NCBI GenBank assembly: GCA_949743955.1
Contig: CATJVQ010000035.1
Location: 1-64,000 of the forward strand
Direction: 5' to 3'
Length of the DNA stretch: 64,000 nucleotides
From: an uncultured Oscillospiraceae bacterium
GTDB lineage: Bacteria; Bacillota; Clostridia; Oscillospirales; Ruminococcaceae
The notes under the pieces were generated by a model. The model saw only the letters and a program-made list of their open reading frames with translations, was not told the origin of the DNA and did no database searches. The translations under genes were made by a program, and so were the position numbers. This document shows, in pieces, positions 61,908-64,000 of the stretch (the stretch's first letter is position 1; each line of letters begins with the position of its first letter).

Positions 61908-64000
61908 TTATACGTTCTCTTTGCCGTAGAACGCCTTTTTGTAGACTTCCTGAATCTCCGTAATGAGCGGATAACGCGGGTTCGCTGTCGTGCACTGATC
62001 CTCGAAGGCGCGGTAGCTGAGCTTCTCGAGACCCGCCAGGAAGACGGTCTCATCCACCTTGCACTCCTGAATAGTCATCGGGCAGTTGATGTCCTGCATC
62101 AGCTTACGCACCGCGGCCGCCAGGCTCTTGACGCCCTGCTCCGGTGTATCGGCCTTGAGGCCCAGATGCTTGGCAATCTTCTGATATTTCTGGTCGGCGA
62201 CAAACTTGCCGTACTTCGGCCAGGTGGCGAATTTGGAGGGCTTCGCACCGTTGTATTCAATCACCCACGGCAGCAGCACCGCGTTCGCGAGGCCGTGCGG
62301 GATGTGATACTCGCCGCCGAGCTTATGCGCCATGGAATGGTTGAGGCCGAGGAACGCGTTCGTGAACGCCATACCGGCGATGCAGGAGGCATTGTGCATC
62401 TTCTCGCGGGCGAGCTCATCTGTCTGGCCGTTGTGGTAGGCACGCGGCAGGTACTCGAAGACCATCTCGATCGCCTGCATGGCCAGACCGTCGGTGTAAT
62501 CGGAGGCGAGGATGGAGACATACGCCTCAATCGCATGCGTGAGCACGTCCATGCCGGTGAAGCAGGTCGCGGACTTCGGCAGGCTCATGACAAACTGCGG
62601 GTCGATGATGGCCACGTCCGGGGTCAGCTCGTAGTCGGCGAGCGGGTACTTGATATTGCCGTTCTCCTTATCGGTGATGACGGAGAAGGACGTCACCTCG
62701 CTGCCGGTGCCGCTCGTGGTCGGGATGCAGACCATCTGCGCCTTGTCGCCCAGATGCGGGAAGTGATAGGTCCTCTTGCGGATGTCGAGGAACTTGAGGC
62801 GCAGGCCGTCGAAGTCCGTGTCCGGATGCTCGTAGAACAGCCACATGCCCTTGGCCGCGTCCATCGCGGAACCGCCGCCAAGCGCGATGATAACGTCCGG
62901 CTGGAACTGGTTCATCAAAGCGACGCCGCGCATAATGGTCGCCTTGCTCGGATCCGGCTCGACCTCGGAGAAGATCTCCGCGTGGCAGTACTCGGTGCGC
63001 TTACGCAGGTAGTAGAGCACCTTGTCCACGTTCCCGAGCTGGACCATCATCGGGTCGGTGACGATGAACGCGCGGGAGATGTCCGGCATCTTCTCCAGGT
63101 ACTGAATGGAATCCTTCTCAAAGTAGATCTTCGGCGGAATTTTGAACCACTGCATGTTGACTCTCCTCTTCGCGATACGCTTCTTGTTGACCAAGTTGAC
63201 GGAAGAAACGTTCGAGGTGGTGGAGTTGTGGCCGAAGGAGCCGCATCCGAGAGTGAGGGACGGGGTGTTCGTGTTGTAGATGTCGCCGATGGCACCCTGC
63301 GAGGACGGGGAGTTGACGATAACACGGCCGACCTTCATTTCTTCGCCGTAGGCGTTGCAGAGCTCGGCGTTGTTGGAGTGGATAACGGCGCTGTGGCCGA
63401 GTCCGCCGAACTCGAGCATCTTGCGGGCCTTCTCAAAGCCCTCTTTCTCGTCCTTGACAACGAAGTACGCCAGCACCGGGGAGAGTTTCTCGCGGGAGAG
63501 CGGATACTCGGGGCCGACATCGCCAAGGCGCGCTAAGAGGATCTTTGTCCCCGCGGGCACCTTCACACCCGCCTGCTCGGCGATCCACCACGCCGGCTGG
63601 CCGACGACCACCGGGTTAACGGACTGCTTCTGCGCGTTGATGACGTAATCGGAGACCTTCGTGATTTCGTCGCCCTTGAGGAAGTAGCAGCCGTAGTAGT
63701 TCATGATCTTCTCGAATTCCTCGTGAATCGCCTCGTCCACGATGGCGGCCTGCTCGGAAGCGCAGATCATGCCGTTATCGAACGTCTTGGAAAGAATGAG
63801 GTCGTTGCAGGCGCGGGCGACGTCCACATCCTTATTGATATAGCAGGGCACATTGCCCGGGCCGACACCCAGCGCCGGCTTGCCGCAGGAGTATGCGCTC
63901 TTGACCATGCCGGAACCGCCGGTGGCCAGAATCATCGACACGCCGGGATGGTTCATCAGCGCGCTGGTGGCCTCAATCGAGGGGAACTCGATCCACTGGA
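61908..64000 (-). CDS. adhE: Bifunctional aldehyde-alcohol dehydrogenase, 5' end outside the window
   Basis: AdhE reduces acetyl-CoA to acetaldehyde and then to ethanol with NADH. The frame is open to the right edge, giving about 697 residues of an expected 870 or so; only the first part of the aldehyde dehydrogenase domain is missing. Visible are ILATGGSGMVKSAYS, GVGPGNVPCYI, the catalytic Cys in FDNGMICASEQA, and the iron-dependent alcohol dehydrogenase domain with ALGGGSAMDAAKGMW, PTTSGTGSEVT and the metal-binding HSMAHKLGGEYHIPHGLANA. An internal ATG at 63956 is not the start. A hairpin terminator follows the stop. Confidence 0.97.
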   Translation of the reverse strand, partial: QWIEFPSIEATSALMNHPGVSMILATGGSGMVKSAYSCGKPALGVGPGNVPCYINKDVDVARACNDLILSKTFDNGMICASEQAAIVDEAIHEEFEKIMNYYGCYFLKGDEITKVSDYVINAQKQSVNPVVVGQPAWWIAEQAGVKVPAGTKILLARLGDVGPEYPLSREKLSPVLAYFVVKDEKEGFEKARKMLEFGGLGHSAVIHSNNAELCNAYGEEMKVGRVIVNSPSSQGAIGDIYNTNTPSLTLGCGSFGHNSTTSNVSSVNLVNKKRIAKRRVNMQWFKIPPKIYFEKDSIQYLEKMPDISRAFIVTDPMMVQLGNVDKVLYYLRKRTEYCHAEIFSEVEPDPSKATIMRGVALMNQFQPDVIIALGGGSAMDAAKGMWLFYEHPDTDFDGLRLKFLDIRKRTYHFPHLGDKAQMVCIPTTSGTGSEVTSFSVITDKENGNIKYPLADYELTPDVAIIDPQFVMSLPKSATCFTGMDVLTHAIEAYVSILASDYTDGLAMQAIEMVFEYLPRAYHNGQTDELAREKMHNASCIAGMAFTNAFLGLNHSMAHKLGGEYHIPHGLANAVLLPWVIEYNGAKPSKFATWPKYGKFVADQKYQKIAKHLGLKADTPEQGVKSLAAAVRKLMQDINCPMTIQECKVDETVFLAGLEKLSYRAFEDQCTTANPRYPLITEIQEVYKKAFYGKENV

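Overview
The window looks like chromosomal DNA of a Gram-positive, spore-forming, fermentative gut Clostridium (probably Oscillospirales/Ruminococcaceae-like; this is inference). Evidence is the high-GC coding sequence with strong AGGAGG ribosome sites, near-perfect TTGACA-17-TATAAT promoters, the TepA-YlzJ-FtsK/SpoIIIE gene order, a SPOCS/LysM spore protein, GTP-type PEP carboxykinase, citrate lyase, AdhE and acetate kinase, and YesM/YesN plus LplB-type sugar uptake genes.

Layout. 1-1.9 kb: a 3'-truncated secreted protein and a probable type I toxin-antitoxin locus. 2-5.8 kb: lower glycolysis (pgk, tpiA, gpmI), with a structured repeat between tpiA and gpmI. 5.8-10.9 kb (minus strand): ogt, ftsK, ylzJ, tepA, dCMP deaminase. 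11-25.9 kb: carbohydrate region. It holds a GntR protein fused to a solute-binding-protein domain, an FGGY kinase with a frameshifted 3' end, an orphan MalG permease, an IS110-type element, a glycoside hydrolase family 2 gene missing its 5' part, a serine beta-lactamase-like hydrolase, a YesM/YesN two-component system and a complete LplB/YtcP/LplA-type ABC importer. 26-31.1 kb: citrate lyase operon citD-citE-citF-citC-citXG. 31.4-34 kb: an AT-richer patch with a membrane diguanylate cyclase and gene debris. 34.1-43.2 kb: riboflavin ECF S component under an FMN riboswitch, deoB, an ABC exporter coupled to a nuclease-like orphan, a zinc-ribbon membrane protein next to an HXXXD acyltransferase, and an MFS transporter. 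43.3-51.5 kb: tRNA-Leu, an RCC1-repeat membrane protein, a small secreted protein that shares a domain with the first gene, the SPOCS/LysM protein, glpP, a 111-bp tandem repeat array, kdgK, rsmA, a small phage-tail-like remnant and tRNA-Gln. 51.7-64 kb: PatB-type C-S lyase, galT-galK, CapA-like protein, pckA, tmcAL, ackA, a TfoX C-terminal protein and a 5'-truncated adhE.

The genes describe a sugar- and citrate-fermenting anaerobe: sugars enter through ABC importers controlled by two-component and GntR-type sensors, the Leloir genes and glycolysis process them, and AckA/AdhE dispose of acetyl-CoA. The most notable items are the conserved three-way-junction repeat family found in two intergenic places with compensatory base changes, the GntR-solute-binding fusion, the compact toxin/antisense locus, the IS110-linked gene loss, and the new secreted domain shared by two distant genes.
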